From: Bacillota bacterium
GTDB taxonomy: Bacteria > Bacillota > Clostridia > Acetivibrionales > JAFADI01
Length of the DNA stretch: 7,027 nt
NCBI GenBank assembly: GCA_023424965.1
Contig: JAFADI010000273.1
Location: 1-7,027 of the forward strand
Reading direction: 5' to 3'
Position numbers and translations under genes: made by a program. Every line of letters starts with the position of its first letter. The stretch's first letter is position 1. A model generated the notes under the pieces. That model was not told the origin of the DNA, searched no databases, and saw only the letters and a program-made list of their open reading frames with translations. Below are positions 1 through 5,275 of the stretch, piece by piece.

Positions 1-18
1 CAGGCTTTGGTTTTTCAT
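1..18 (-). CDS. Start of the gene after the ECF sigma factor (partial; probable anti-sigma factor)
   Basis: Only the first six codons are in the window: ATG at 18-16 reading M-K-N-Q-S-L, then the window ends. An AGGAGG ribosome binding site on the minus strand lies inside the last codons of the sigma factor gene (GAG GAG GTA TAA, then C, then ATG), so the two genes are separated by one base and are very likely translationally coupled. In Firmicutes the gene directly after an ECF sigma factor is usually its membrane-anchored anti-sigma factor. That identity is inferred from position only; six residues say nothing about family. Confidence 0.55.
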
Positions 19-19
19 G

Positions 20-517
20 TTATACCTCCTCATAATCATTCATTTCCATGCGTAACATTTTAAGCGACTTATATAAGCGGGTTTTTACTGTATTAATATT
101 TTCATTAAGAATCTCTGCAATTTCCTCTATCTTTAGGTCCTCAAAATACCTCAATGTTATTACAGTACGGTAATTGTCGGGTAGAGTATCCAGTGCCCTT
201 TGCAGGTCAAAATTTTCATACTCGTCAACTGTCCCGGAGGTTAAACTGTCAAAGCCCTCCTCTCCTATAACACCCCCCTTTCTTTTTTTTCGCAGAAAAT
301 CCAGCGAAGTATTTACGACAATCCTGTAAAACCATGTTTTTATGTAAGCGGAATTTTTCAGGGAATCCTTCGATGAAATGGCTTTGTATACAGCTTCTTG
401 AACAATATCTAAAGCATCATCGGCATTCTTAACATAACTAAAGGCCAATCGATAGATATTTTCTTTATATGTGACAACATAATCTGCTATTTGACTTTCC
501 GGGCAGCTTTTACTCAT
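20..517 (-). CDS. ECF-type RNA polymerase sigma factor (sigma-70 family)
   Basis: A 165-residue ECF sigma factor that directs RNA polymerase to a small stress or envelope regulon. Region 2 spans about residues 13-80; its start (YKENIYRLAFSYVKNADDA) and the -10-reading part (residues 56-80, with TWFYRIVVNTSLDFLRKKRK) are typical. A short acidic linker (about 81-103) leads to region 4 (about 104-157), with LPDNYRTVITLRYFEDL and a helix-turn-helix (IEEIAEILNENINTVKTRLY) that reads the -35. The frame is open upstream to 616, but the start at 517 is preferred: it has AAGGAGG about 11 bases upstream, gives normal ECF length, and the likely promoter (575-605) lies inside the longer frame. The next gene begins one base after the stop, with its ribosome binding site inside this gene's last codons. 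The pairing and the promoter type recall Firmicute ECF sigma factors of the SigV/ECF30 kind. The family call is firm; the subgroup is inference. Confidence 0.93.
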   Translation of the reverse strand: MSKSCPESQIADYVVTYKENIYRLAFSYVKNADDALDIVQEAVYKAISSKDSLKNSAYIKTWFYRIVVNTSLDFLRKKRKGGVIGEEGFDSLTSGTVDEYENFDLQRALDTLPDNYRTVITLRYFEDLKIEEIAEILNENINTVKTRLYKSLKMLRMEMNDYEEV

Positions 518-574
518 TGGCGCCAATGCCTCCTTTTCTTTGATTAAGCTACGTATCTTAACTGAGTTACACTT

Positions 575-605
575 TATAGACGTCCATACTGCATAAAAAG
601 TTGTT
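575..605 (-). promoter_or_regulatory. ECF-type promoter for the sigma factor gene (likely autoregulated)
   Basis: Read on the minus strand, the site is AACAAC followed by a T-run (600-605 and below), then CGTCTATA at 582-575, with 17 bases between AAC and CGTC. An AAC-type -35 element with following T's and a CGTC -10 element at 16-17 bases are hallmarks of ECF-dependent promoters in Firmicutes. Transcription would begin around 568, leaving a leader of about 50 bases before the ATG at 517. Self-activation by the encoded sigma factor is the obvious inference. Confidence 0.6.
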
Positions 606-606
606 A

Positions 607-854
607 ATGTTTGCAAAAGCAGACGTTTTTCTTTATTTTGTGATGCTGGGCAATTATTGCAACGTCGCTGATTTGACGATTAACATAACGGTAGCCCGTC
701 TTCCTGGGTACCATATGAAATCATGCCTGCGGATGTTTTATTAAAGAGATGGATTGCGGAGGCTCCCTTTCAAGAAGGCGGCCATTTCTTTATAATGTGC
801 TGGTAATTCGGAGCAATGGGGAAACTTTCAATGTGTTCAAATTTTTCTAGTTCG
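607..854. other. Intergenic stretch with no supported gene
   Basis: No convincing gene lies between the sigma factor promoter and the LysR gene. It holds small symmetric elements: a perfect GCAATTATTGC palindrome (650-660), a CGTC/GACG pair (about 664-679), and a seven-pair imperfect hairpin (690-712, GGTAgCCC against GGGTACC) without a T-run. A 28-codon open piece on the minus strand (827-741) ends in a stop and reads like a protein tail, but has no start. No clear terminator is visible for the LysR gene, which ends at 855. Confidence 0.5.
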
Positions 855-1748
855 TCAGAATTCCGAGGTTTCGATATAATCCAGGTTGCTGATGAGTTTC
901 TTTGCCGCGGCAGACAGGGGCACATTTTTCAGCCAGACGGCGCCGATGCTCCTGGAGGGGATTTTCTCCACGGGCTTGATTTCGAAAAGCCTGCCTCTGT
1001 CCAGTTCATCTCCGATGAAATTCTTTATTACGCAGGCGATACCGAAATCATATTTGGCAAACTGGATCAGAAGGTCCACGTTGCCCAGTTCAAAAGCCGG
1101 GGTGACGGACACAGAATTAGCCTTGAAATATTGGTCCATGAATAATCTTGAATTGCTGTTCCTTTCAAGCAGGAGCAGGGGATGCCGGAGTATTTCGCTC
1201 AAGGGCTGCATTCTCTGGCTGAGATGCCTGTATTTCTGCCCCGTCACGAAGCAATCCTGCACTTCCATAATGCTTTTGAATTCAAGCTGCTCGTCGTCAA
1301 AAGGAAGATTAATAATGCCGAAGTCTATTTTGCCTGTTTTCAGAAGCTGTATGATGGCCGGTGTCGTAGCGCATATCACGTGGATCTTTATCGCGGGATA
1401 AAGGGTGTTGAACAGCTTCAAATAAGGCAAAAGGTAATATTTGCACAGGGTGTCGCTTACGCCGATCCGTATTTCCCCGTCCAGCAAGTCCTGAACATCG
1501 TAGATTTTTTTCTCTCCCGCCGCCAGGAAGTTGAGCGCCTGCTCCACATATTTGAACAAAACTTCCCCTTCCGGAGTCAAGATCACTCCTTTGGAGGTCC
1601 TGAAAAACAAAGCGCATTTCAACGCGTCCTCAAGCTGCCGGATGGACCTGCTGACGGCGGGCTGAGTGATATATAAATGCTCAGAAGCCTTCGATATATT
1701 TCCGTATTTGGCGGTGTAGAAAAACGCCTTGTATAACTCCAGGTTCAT
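855..1748 (-). CDS. LysR-family transcriptional regulator
   Basis: A full-length LysR-type regulator of 297 residues, the usual size. The N-terminal winged helix-turn-helix (about residues 1-60) carries the family signature: FFYTAKYGNISKASEHLYIT then QPAVSRSIRQLEDAL and LFFRTSKGVILTPEG. A linker helix (about 60-90) leads into the two-lobed effector-binding domain (about 90-290), beginning GEIRIGVSDTLCKYYLLPYL, with the usual LLKTGKIDFGII segment. The start at 1748 is preceded by AAGGA about 12 bases upstream, a slightly long spacing; the gene begins exactly at the conserved MNLELYKAF. It is divergent from the GAPDH gene with about 100 bases between the start codons, the classic arrangement in which a LysR protein controls both itself and its neighbour. 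The effector cannot be told from sequence. Control of gap is inferred from layout alone. Confidence 0.95.
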   Translation of the reverse strand: MNLELYKAFFYTAKYGNISKASEHLYITQPAVSRSIRQLEDALKCALFFRTSKGVILTPEGEVLFKYVEQALNFLAAGEKKIYDVQDLLDGEIRIGVSDTLCKYYLLPYLKLFNTLYPAIKIHVICATTPAIIQLLKTGKIDFGIINLPFDDEQLEFKSIMEVQDCFVTGQKYRHLSQRMQPLSEILRHPLLLLERNSNSRLFMDQYFKANSVSVTPAFELGNVDLLIQFAKYDFGIACVIKNFIGDELDRGRLFEIKPVEKIPSRSIGAVWLKNVPLSAAAKKLISNLDYIETSEF

Positions 1749-1773
1749 AGCTATAACTTATCCTTATAACAAA

Positions 1774-1790
1774 TATGTTTAATATGCATT
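1774..1790. promoter_or_regulatory. Candidate LysR-type box in the divergent intergenic region
   Basis: The stretch has AT at 1775-1776, eleven bases, then AT at 1788-1789, fitting the loose T-N11-A rule for LysR-type binding sites. It lies just upstream of the proposed gap -35 region, where an activator would sit. The region is very AT-rich, so chance matches are expected; treat as a candidate only. Confidence 0.25.
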
Positions 1791-1818
1791 TCATTTATAA
1801 CACAACATCTATTATAAT
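1790..1818 (+). promoter_or_regulatory. Probable sigma-A promoter of the GAPDH gene
   Basis: A perfect TATAAT at 1813-1818 stands 17 bases after TTCATT (1790-1795). The -10 is ideal while the -35 matches the consensus at only three positions, a pattern often seen where an upstream activator is needed. Transcription would start near 1825, giving a leader of about 27 bases that includes the AAGGAGG site. Confidence 0.5.
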
Positions 1819-1851
1819 CAACTTGTAGAAAAAAACAAGGAGGAATTGATG

Positions 1852-2871
1852 ATGAGCACGAAAATAGGGATTAACGGTTTTGGAAGAATCGGAAGGAATG
1901 TTTTTAAGATAATTCTGGAAAAATACCCGCAGGAACTGGAGGTCGTAGCAATTAACGACCTGACGGATGCCGGGACGCTGGCCCATCTTTTGAAATATGA
2001 TTCCATCTCGGGAAAAATTAACGGCACCGTTGAGGCGGAGGGGAATTCTCTGGTGGTCAACGGCAGGGAAATAACAATACTGGCGGAAAGAAATCCCGGA
2101 AGCATTCACTGGAAAGAACTTGGCGTTGAGATTGTCCTGGAGTCCACCGGGCTTTTTACAAAAAGGGAAAAGGCGGAGGTGCACATCACGGAAGGCGGAG
2201 CCAAAAAAGTGCTGATTTCCGCACCCGCAACGGATGAGGATATCACGGTAGTTCTTGGCGTCAACGAAGACAGGTATGACCCCGTAAAACACAATATTGT
2301 CTCCAATGCCTCATGCACAACCAATTGTCTGGCTCCTCTGGCCAAGGTGCTGCATGAGAATTTCGGGATCAAAAAGGGATTTATGACCACGGTGCACGCC
2401 TATACCAATGACCAGAAAATATTGGATCTTCCCCATAAGGATTTGAGGAGGGCGAGAGCGGCTGCCTTATCCATCATTCCGACGAAGACCGGTGCTGCCA
2501 AGGCAATTGGCGTTGTCATACCCGAGCTGGAGGGAAAAATGAATGGATATTCGTATAGAGTCCCAACGGCGGTTGTCTCCGTTGTTGACCTGGCAGTCCA
2601 ACTGGAGAGAAGCGTAACCAGGGAGGAAGTGAATGCCGCGCTGAAGTCCGCGGCAGAAGGGCCTTTGAAGGGTGTGTTGGACTATTCCGAGGAACCGCTG
2701 GTTTCGGTGGACTACCAGGGCAATCCGGCCTCATCTGTGGTTGATTCCTTGCTGACTGCCGTTGTTGAGGATGACATGGTCAAAGTGGTGGCCTGGTATG
2801 ACAATGAATGGGGATTTTCCAGCAGGTATGCCGACCTGGCGGCTTTTGTGGCAAGAAAGGGAATTGAGTAA
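1852..2871 (+). CDS. gap: Glyceraldehyde-3-phosphate dehydrogenase, type I, NAD-dependent (phosphorylating)
   Basis: Cytoplasmic glycolytic enzyme that oxidises glyceraldehyde 3-phosphate with phosphate to 1,3-bisphosphoglycerate. The 339 residues match the family length. The Rossmann dinucleotide loop is GINGFGRIGR (6-15), and Asp36 in AINDLTD is the residue that binds the NAD ribose. The catalytic Cys155 lies in SNASCTTNC and the assisting His182 in TVHAYTNDQ. The Leu-Pro pair in ILDLPHKDLRRARAA (193-194) is the NAD-type signature seen in glycolytic GapA; NADP-using GapB proteins differ there. The C-terminal WYDNEWGFSSR segment is conserved. ATG codons at 1849 and 1852 and a TTG at 1846 are in frame; 1852 is eight bases from AAGGAGG (1837-1843) and opens with the usual MSTKIGINGFGR. 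The gene stands alone, without the pgk-tpi-pgm-eno or cggR genes common in Firmicutes, so it may be a second copy or have been moved. It may read through into the ArsR gene; no terminator is visible between them. Confidence 0.97.
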   Translation: MSTKIGINGFGRIGRNVFKIILEKYPQELEVVAINDLTDAGTLAHLLKYDSISGKINGTVEAEGNSLVVNGREITILAERNPGSIHWKELGVEIVLESTGLFTKREKAEVHITEGGAKKVLISAPATDEDITVVLGVNEDRYDPVKHNIVSNASCTTNCLAPLAKVLHENFGIKKGFMTTVHAYTNDQKILDLPHKDLRRARAAALSIIPTKTGAAKAIGVVIPELEGKMNGYSYRVPTAVVSVVDLAVQLERSVTREEVNAALKSAAEGPLKGVLDYSEEPLVSVDYQGNPASSVVDSLLTAVVEDDMVKVVAWYDNEWGFSSRYADLAAFVARKGIE

Positions 2872-2992
2872 AATCCGGAGCTGCTTGGGCAATGTGATCG
2901 ATTTGGGATATTGCTATTTTAAATGAGCCTATTATTTGATAGAATGATTTAGGATGCGCGACGAGTATTTAGAAAATTTCCGAGGTGAAAGA

Positions 2993-4030
2993 ATGGCTCC
3001 GTTTCAAATCGATCTGAATGAAGAGCAATATAAGGTTGAGATATTTCCTTCAAAAATTGCGGAAATGATTGCTGTCATGAGAATACTGGTGGACAGCAGG
3101 CGTTATGAATCTGAGAGAGAATTCATCGACCGGCTTCATAAAAAGTTGACCGTGGAGAGTATAAATTTTCTGAACCTGATTTCGGGAATAAAATTTCCCG
3201 GAGCTGACTTTTTTGGCTTCTTCCTGAATGAGGGGATATATCATGACTTCGATTTGTTCATAGAAAAGATTTCCGGCTATCACGACGTGGATTTTATATA
3301 CCTGGCATTTGACAGAGAGATATCCAGGGAAAAAATTGAAGCTGCCAGAAACGACAGAGGCCGATTCCAGTCTTTAGTTAAAGAACTGACCAGCAGCTTG
3401 TGGCAAGGGGGGACTGAACCGATCCAGGCCCTTGTTTACAACACGGCCAACTATAAAAACGGTCTCATAAACCTGGCCAGAGAAATATATAATGATGAGG
3501 AGTTCAGCATAAAAGTCGACGAATTGTCCGGTGTATACAAGCAGTCGGTGGAAGATATCCGGCGCAGGCTTCTGAATAAAAGCCCTCTTGACCTGGCAAT
3601 GGAGATCAAAAACAAGAACTTTATATGCAAGTCCTCTTATGCCCGGTATTACTTTTTGCCGACCTTCTTCTTGCATGACCTCAATATAGCTGGCTGGAAT
3701 GAAGATATTTTCATGCTGTTCTACAATGTGAAAGATGAGGAACGGGTTGACAATGAAGAAATAGACAAAGTCCTGGCCACGTTTAAATCCTTGTCCGACA
3801 GGACAAGACTTCAGATACTGCAGCATCTCAGAAGCAAGCCGTCTTACGGCAAGCTGCTGGCAGAGAGATTAAAGCTTTCAACGGCAACAATCTCAAGACA
3901 CCTGGAACAACTGAGAGCAATGGACCTGATTGTTGAAGAGAAAACGGACAATTACAAGTATTTTAAACTGAATAAGCGGGAAATCGACGGGCTGCTTAAG
4001 AACATACAGGAGTTTTTATCGGAGAAATAA
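2993..4030 (+). CDS. Large ArsR-family regulator with a long N-terminal domain
   Basis: A 345-residue protein with an ArsR-type winged helix at its C-terminus (about residues 258-330): LATFKSLSDRTRLQILQHL, then the recognition helix STATISRHLEQL, then the wing IVEEKTDNYKYFKL. The cysteine motif used for metal binding in classical ArsR/SmtB proteins is missing from the helix before it, so metal sensing by that route is unlikely. The first 250 residues are mostly helical, soluble, without a membrane segment or signal peptide; they resemble the uncharacterised N-terminal domain (DUF5937 type) attached to a set of Firmicute ArsR proteins and may sense a ligand. That domain name is from memory. 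An ATG at 2954 is in frame, but the one at 2993 has GAGGTGA six bases upstream and is preferred; 2954 has only a weak site. The gene lies 121 bases after gap and ends in a strong terminator. The adjacent repeat-rich operator at 4131-4192 is a plausible target. Confidence 0.85.
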   Translation: MAPFQIDLNEEQYKVEIFPSKIAEMIAVMRILVDSRRYESEREFIDRLHKKLTVESINFLNLISGIKFPGADFFGFFLNEGIYHDFDLFIEKISGYHDVDFIYLAFDREISREKIEAARNDRGRFQSLVKELTSSLWQGGTEPIQALVYNTANYKNGLINLAREIYNDEEFSIKVDELSGVYKQSVEDIRRRLLNKSPLDLAMEIKNKNFICKSSYARYYFLPTFFLHDLNIAGWNEDIFMLFYNVKDEERVDNEEIDKVLATFKSLSDRTRLQILQHLRSKPSYGKLLAERLKLSTATISRHLEQLRAMDLIVEEKTDNYKYFKLNKREIDGLLKNIQEFLSEK

Positions 4031-4055
4031 CTGGACACAGGATTTATATAATTTG

Positions 4056-4097
4056 AAAAAGGTGATGATTTGAACCTGAAATCATCACCTTTTTTTT
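4056..4097 (+). terminator. Rho-independent terminator after the ArsR gene
   Basis: A perfect 16-pair stem (4056-4071 with 4079-4094, core GGTGATGATT against AATCATCACC) encloses a seven-base loop and ends in a run of seven T's (4091-4097). The A-run on the left arm means it could also work in the opposite direction. The next promoter starts two bases after the T-run, so transcription from gap and the ArsR gene is cut off cleanly from the small gene that follows. Confidence 0.93.
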
Positions 4098-4098
4098 A

Positions 4099-4127
4099 TT
4101 GACATTTTCTTCTGGGGACACTATAAT
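4099..4127 (+). promoter_or_regulatory. Full-consensus sigma-A promoter of the 62-residue gene
   Basis: TTGACA (4099-4104) and TATAAT (4122-4127) are both perfect and exactly 17 bases apart, about as strong as a sigma-A promoter can be. The predicted start near 4134 lies inside the TAATTA repeats, giving a leader of about 85 bases before the ATG at 4218. A perfect promoter with repeats over its start site suggests tight repression. Confidence 0.85.
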
Positions 4128-4130
4128 TTA

Positions 4131-4192
4131 GTAATTACACAATTAGTTTATTGCGTAATTACGTAATTAATAGATGAGTAAAAAACTAATTA
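4131..4192. repeat. Cluster of TAATTA-core repeats, probable operator
   Basis: GTAATTAC occurs at 4131-4138 and 4155-4162 and GTAATTAA at 4163-4170; a looser ACAATTAG (4139-4146) keeps the same 8-base step. The last two units form a perfect 14-base palindrome (4156-4169) centred on ACGT. A further TAATTA lies at 4187-4192. The first copy covers the predicted transcription start and the others lie in the leader, where a bound repressor would block initiation or elongation. The neighbouring ArsR-type protein is the nearest candidate binder, by proximity only. Confidence 0.6.
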
Positions 4193-4217
4193 TTATTCCA
4201 TAGAGGAGGCCGCGTAA

Positions 4218-4406
4218 ATGATTATCTATGACAGGGAGTTTACTTCAAAAATAAAACCGGCGAACGAATTTGAAAGATATTGCAAAACTGAAAAACTGGA
4301 TTATCTACATATCCTTGCAAGCCGTATGTCGAAGGAGAAGGAAGCCTGTCGCGAGCCTTCCCGCAAGCTGCAATTTTTAAATAGCATGTTGAAGCTGTTT
4401 CGATAG
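4218..4406 (+). CDS. Small protein of unknown function (62 residues)
   Basis: I do not recognise this protein. It is charged and basic, predicted mostly helical from about residue 16 onward (NEFERYCKTEKLDYLHILA, then a Lys/Glu-rich turn, then LQFLNSMLKLFR as an amphipathic tail), with two cysteines (22 and 44) and no membrane segment or signal peptide. Support for a real gene is contextual: a consensus promoter, an ideal GAGGAGG site (4203-4209) eight bases before the ATG, its own downstream hairpin, and isolation from both neighbours by terminator-like structures. The size and the control by an apparent operator would fit a small regulatory, adaptor or toxin/antitoxin-like protein, but nothing in the sequence picks one of these. 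Confidence 0.72.
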   Translation: MIIYDREFTSKIKPANEFERYCKTEKLDYLHILASRMSKEKEACREPSRKLQFLNSMLKLFR

Positions 4407-4408
4407 CG

Positions 4409-4437
4409 AGGGCCGCCGGCATAATGTCTGCGGCCCT
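4409..4437 (+). terminator. Hairpin, probable terminator of the 62-residue gene
   Basis: AGGGCCGC (4409-4416) pairs perfectly with GCGGCCCT (4430-4437) around a 13-base loop, starting three bases after the stop codon. The T-run after it is weak (TTTG), so termination may be partial. A second hairpin follows at 4442-4477 (CATGCCCGG against CCGGGGCATG, one bulged base), which could add to the stop or protect the transcript end. Confidence 0.55.
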
Positions 4438-4518
4438 TTGTCATGCCCGGAAACAGTTTTCTTCCCTCCGGGGCATGGGGGATATGTAGAAATGCAAAAT
4501 ACTCCTGTGTTTGTGATA

Positions 4519-4547
4519 TATACATATACGCTGCGACTTTATATAAT
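4519..4547 (+). promoter_or_regulatory. Possible promoter before the broken epimerase gene
   Basis: TATACA (4519-4524) and a perfect TATAAT (4542-4547) are 17 bases apart. Transcription would begin near 4554, almost on the ATG at 4556, so if it served that gene the message would be nearly leaderless. It may be a chance match in AT-rich DNA or a remnant whose original spacing was altered. Confidence 0.3.
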
Positions 4548-4555
4548 GGAAGCAT

Positions 4556-5079
4556 ATGGACTGTTTGTCAAAATTACATATTGTCATATGGGAAAATAGC
4601 ATCGCGGATGTTCTTTCGAAAGGCAAAAGGCATGGAAGTGATGGCCTTCCTGAGTATCTAGCAGAACCCTTTGCGGCGGTTACCGGGGGTGGCTGGGGCA
4701 TTTCCAGCAGGAGCAAAGAGATACGGCTGTCAATGCCATTATTGACACCATGAAGCGCTGTGGAAAATTGGGAATACAGGGCATTATAGCACCTGCCGCC
4801 TACGGCATGCACTCAAAACGGCTGCCTCCCTTCAGCTCGCCCCGTACCGAAGAAGAGGACACCCGGGTGCTTCTGGAAGGGCTTGAAAAAATCCGGGAGG
4901 CCGCCGAAAAATATGAGGTTTCATTGCTGCTGGAGCCGTTAAACCGGTATGAAGACCACATGGTGAACACCGTTGAACAGGCGGTGAATATCGCCCGGCA
5001 GGTGGACAGTCCCTTTGTAAAAGTTATGGCAGACCTTTACCACATGAATATAGAAGAGGCCAATATCGGCCAGGCATGA
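4556..5079 (+). pseudogene. Broken sugar epimerase/isomerase gene (TIM-barrel, tagatose/psicose 3-epimerase type)
   Basis: Remains of a sugar-phosphate isomerase/epimerase of the xylose isomerase-like TIM-barrel family. The first part (4556 to about 4680) gives the first strand and helix, KLHIVIWENSIADVLSKGKR then HGSDGL. The reading then shifts to another frame that is open from 4654 to the TGA at 5077-5079: LGHFQQEQRDTAVNAIIDT, GIQGIIAPAAYG, the metal-ligand segment LLLEPLNRYEDHMVNT and MADLYHMNIEEANIGQ. The Glu of LEPLNR and the Asp and His of ADLYHMN are metal-binding residues in D-tagatose and D-psicose 3-epimerases. A working enzyme has about 280 residues; here part of the region between strand one and strand three appears lost, a frameshift separates the pieces, and the last third is missing. 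Hydroxypyruvate isomerase is a related alternative, which would suit the glycerate kinase piece that follows. Confidence 0.82.
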
Positions 5080-5190
5080 AAGGAATCCGATGAAAACCAC
5101 CACCTACGGTACGGGGCAGCTTATAAAGCATGCGCTGGACAGCGGGTGCAGAAAATTCATCCTTGGCCTTGGCGGAAGCGGGACCAACGA
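5078..5190 (+). pseudogene. Internal fragment of a glycerate kinase gene
   Basis: In the frame of the ATG at 5090 the sequence reads ERNPMKTTTYGTGQLIKHAL, then DSGCRKFILGLGGSGTNDG. This closely follows the conserved core of type I glycerate kinases (NPxxTTTYGTGEL..., then GIGGSATNDGG), which phosphorylate D-glycerate. Only about 35 residues of a roughly 380-residue enzyme remain. After about 5190 the similarity stops and the frame closes at 5233. There is no ribosome binding site and no start of its own, so it is a relic. The fragment begins within a few bases of where the epimerase frame ends, so a deletion apparently joined the two genes. Confidence 0.8.
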
Positions 5191-5205
5191 TGGAGTGCCA
5201 GGGGC

Positions 5206-5234
5206 TTCATCCCCGGGTGCATTTATGCTATAAT
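5206..5234 (+). promoter_or_regulatory. Probable extended -10 promoter of the MFS permease gene
   Basis: TATAAT at 5229-5234 is preceded by TG at the extended position (TGCTATAAT), and TTCATC (5206-5211) lies 17 bases upstream. The start would be near 5241, 35 bases before the permease ATG. The promoter lies just after the glycerate kinase fragment, so the transporter can still be expressed although upstream genes are destroyed. Confidence 0.55.
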
Positions 5235-5275
5235 TATCCAGGTAAGCAAATCTTGAACCTATAGGAGACACCAGA

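Noticed and set aside
518..616. Extended N-terminus of the sigma factor (start at 616)
   Set aside because: The probable promoter lies within it, there is no good ribosome binding site at 616, and the added residues do not resemble ECF sigma factors. The start at 517 has a clear site.
690..712. Hairpin as a terminator for the LysR or sigma factor gene
   Set aside because: The stem has a bulge, no T-run follows on either strand, and it lies far from both gene ends.
886..1676. Open frames on the plus strand opposite the LysR gene (to 171 residues)
   Set aside because: They lie antisense to a clearly conserved LysR gene, lack ribosome binding sites and show no recognisable domains.
1795..2734. 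Minus-strand frames opposite the GAPDH gene
   Set aside because: They mirror the codon pattern of a highly conserved gene and show no family features.
4301..4812. Overlapping frames around 4240-4812 on both strands
   Set aside because: They cross the terminator hairpins and the epimerase relic and have no ribosome binding sites; the relic explains the coding signal.
5090..5233. A 47-residue gene starting at ATG 5090
   Set aside because: The residues are an internal glycerate kinase segment with an in-frame upstream continuation (ERNP), no ribosome binding site and a non-homologous tail, so it is a fragment and not a small gene.
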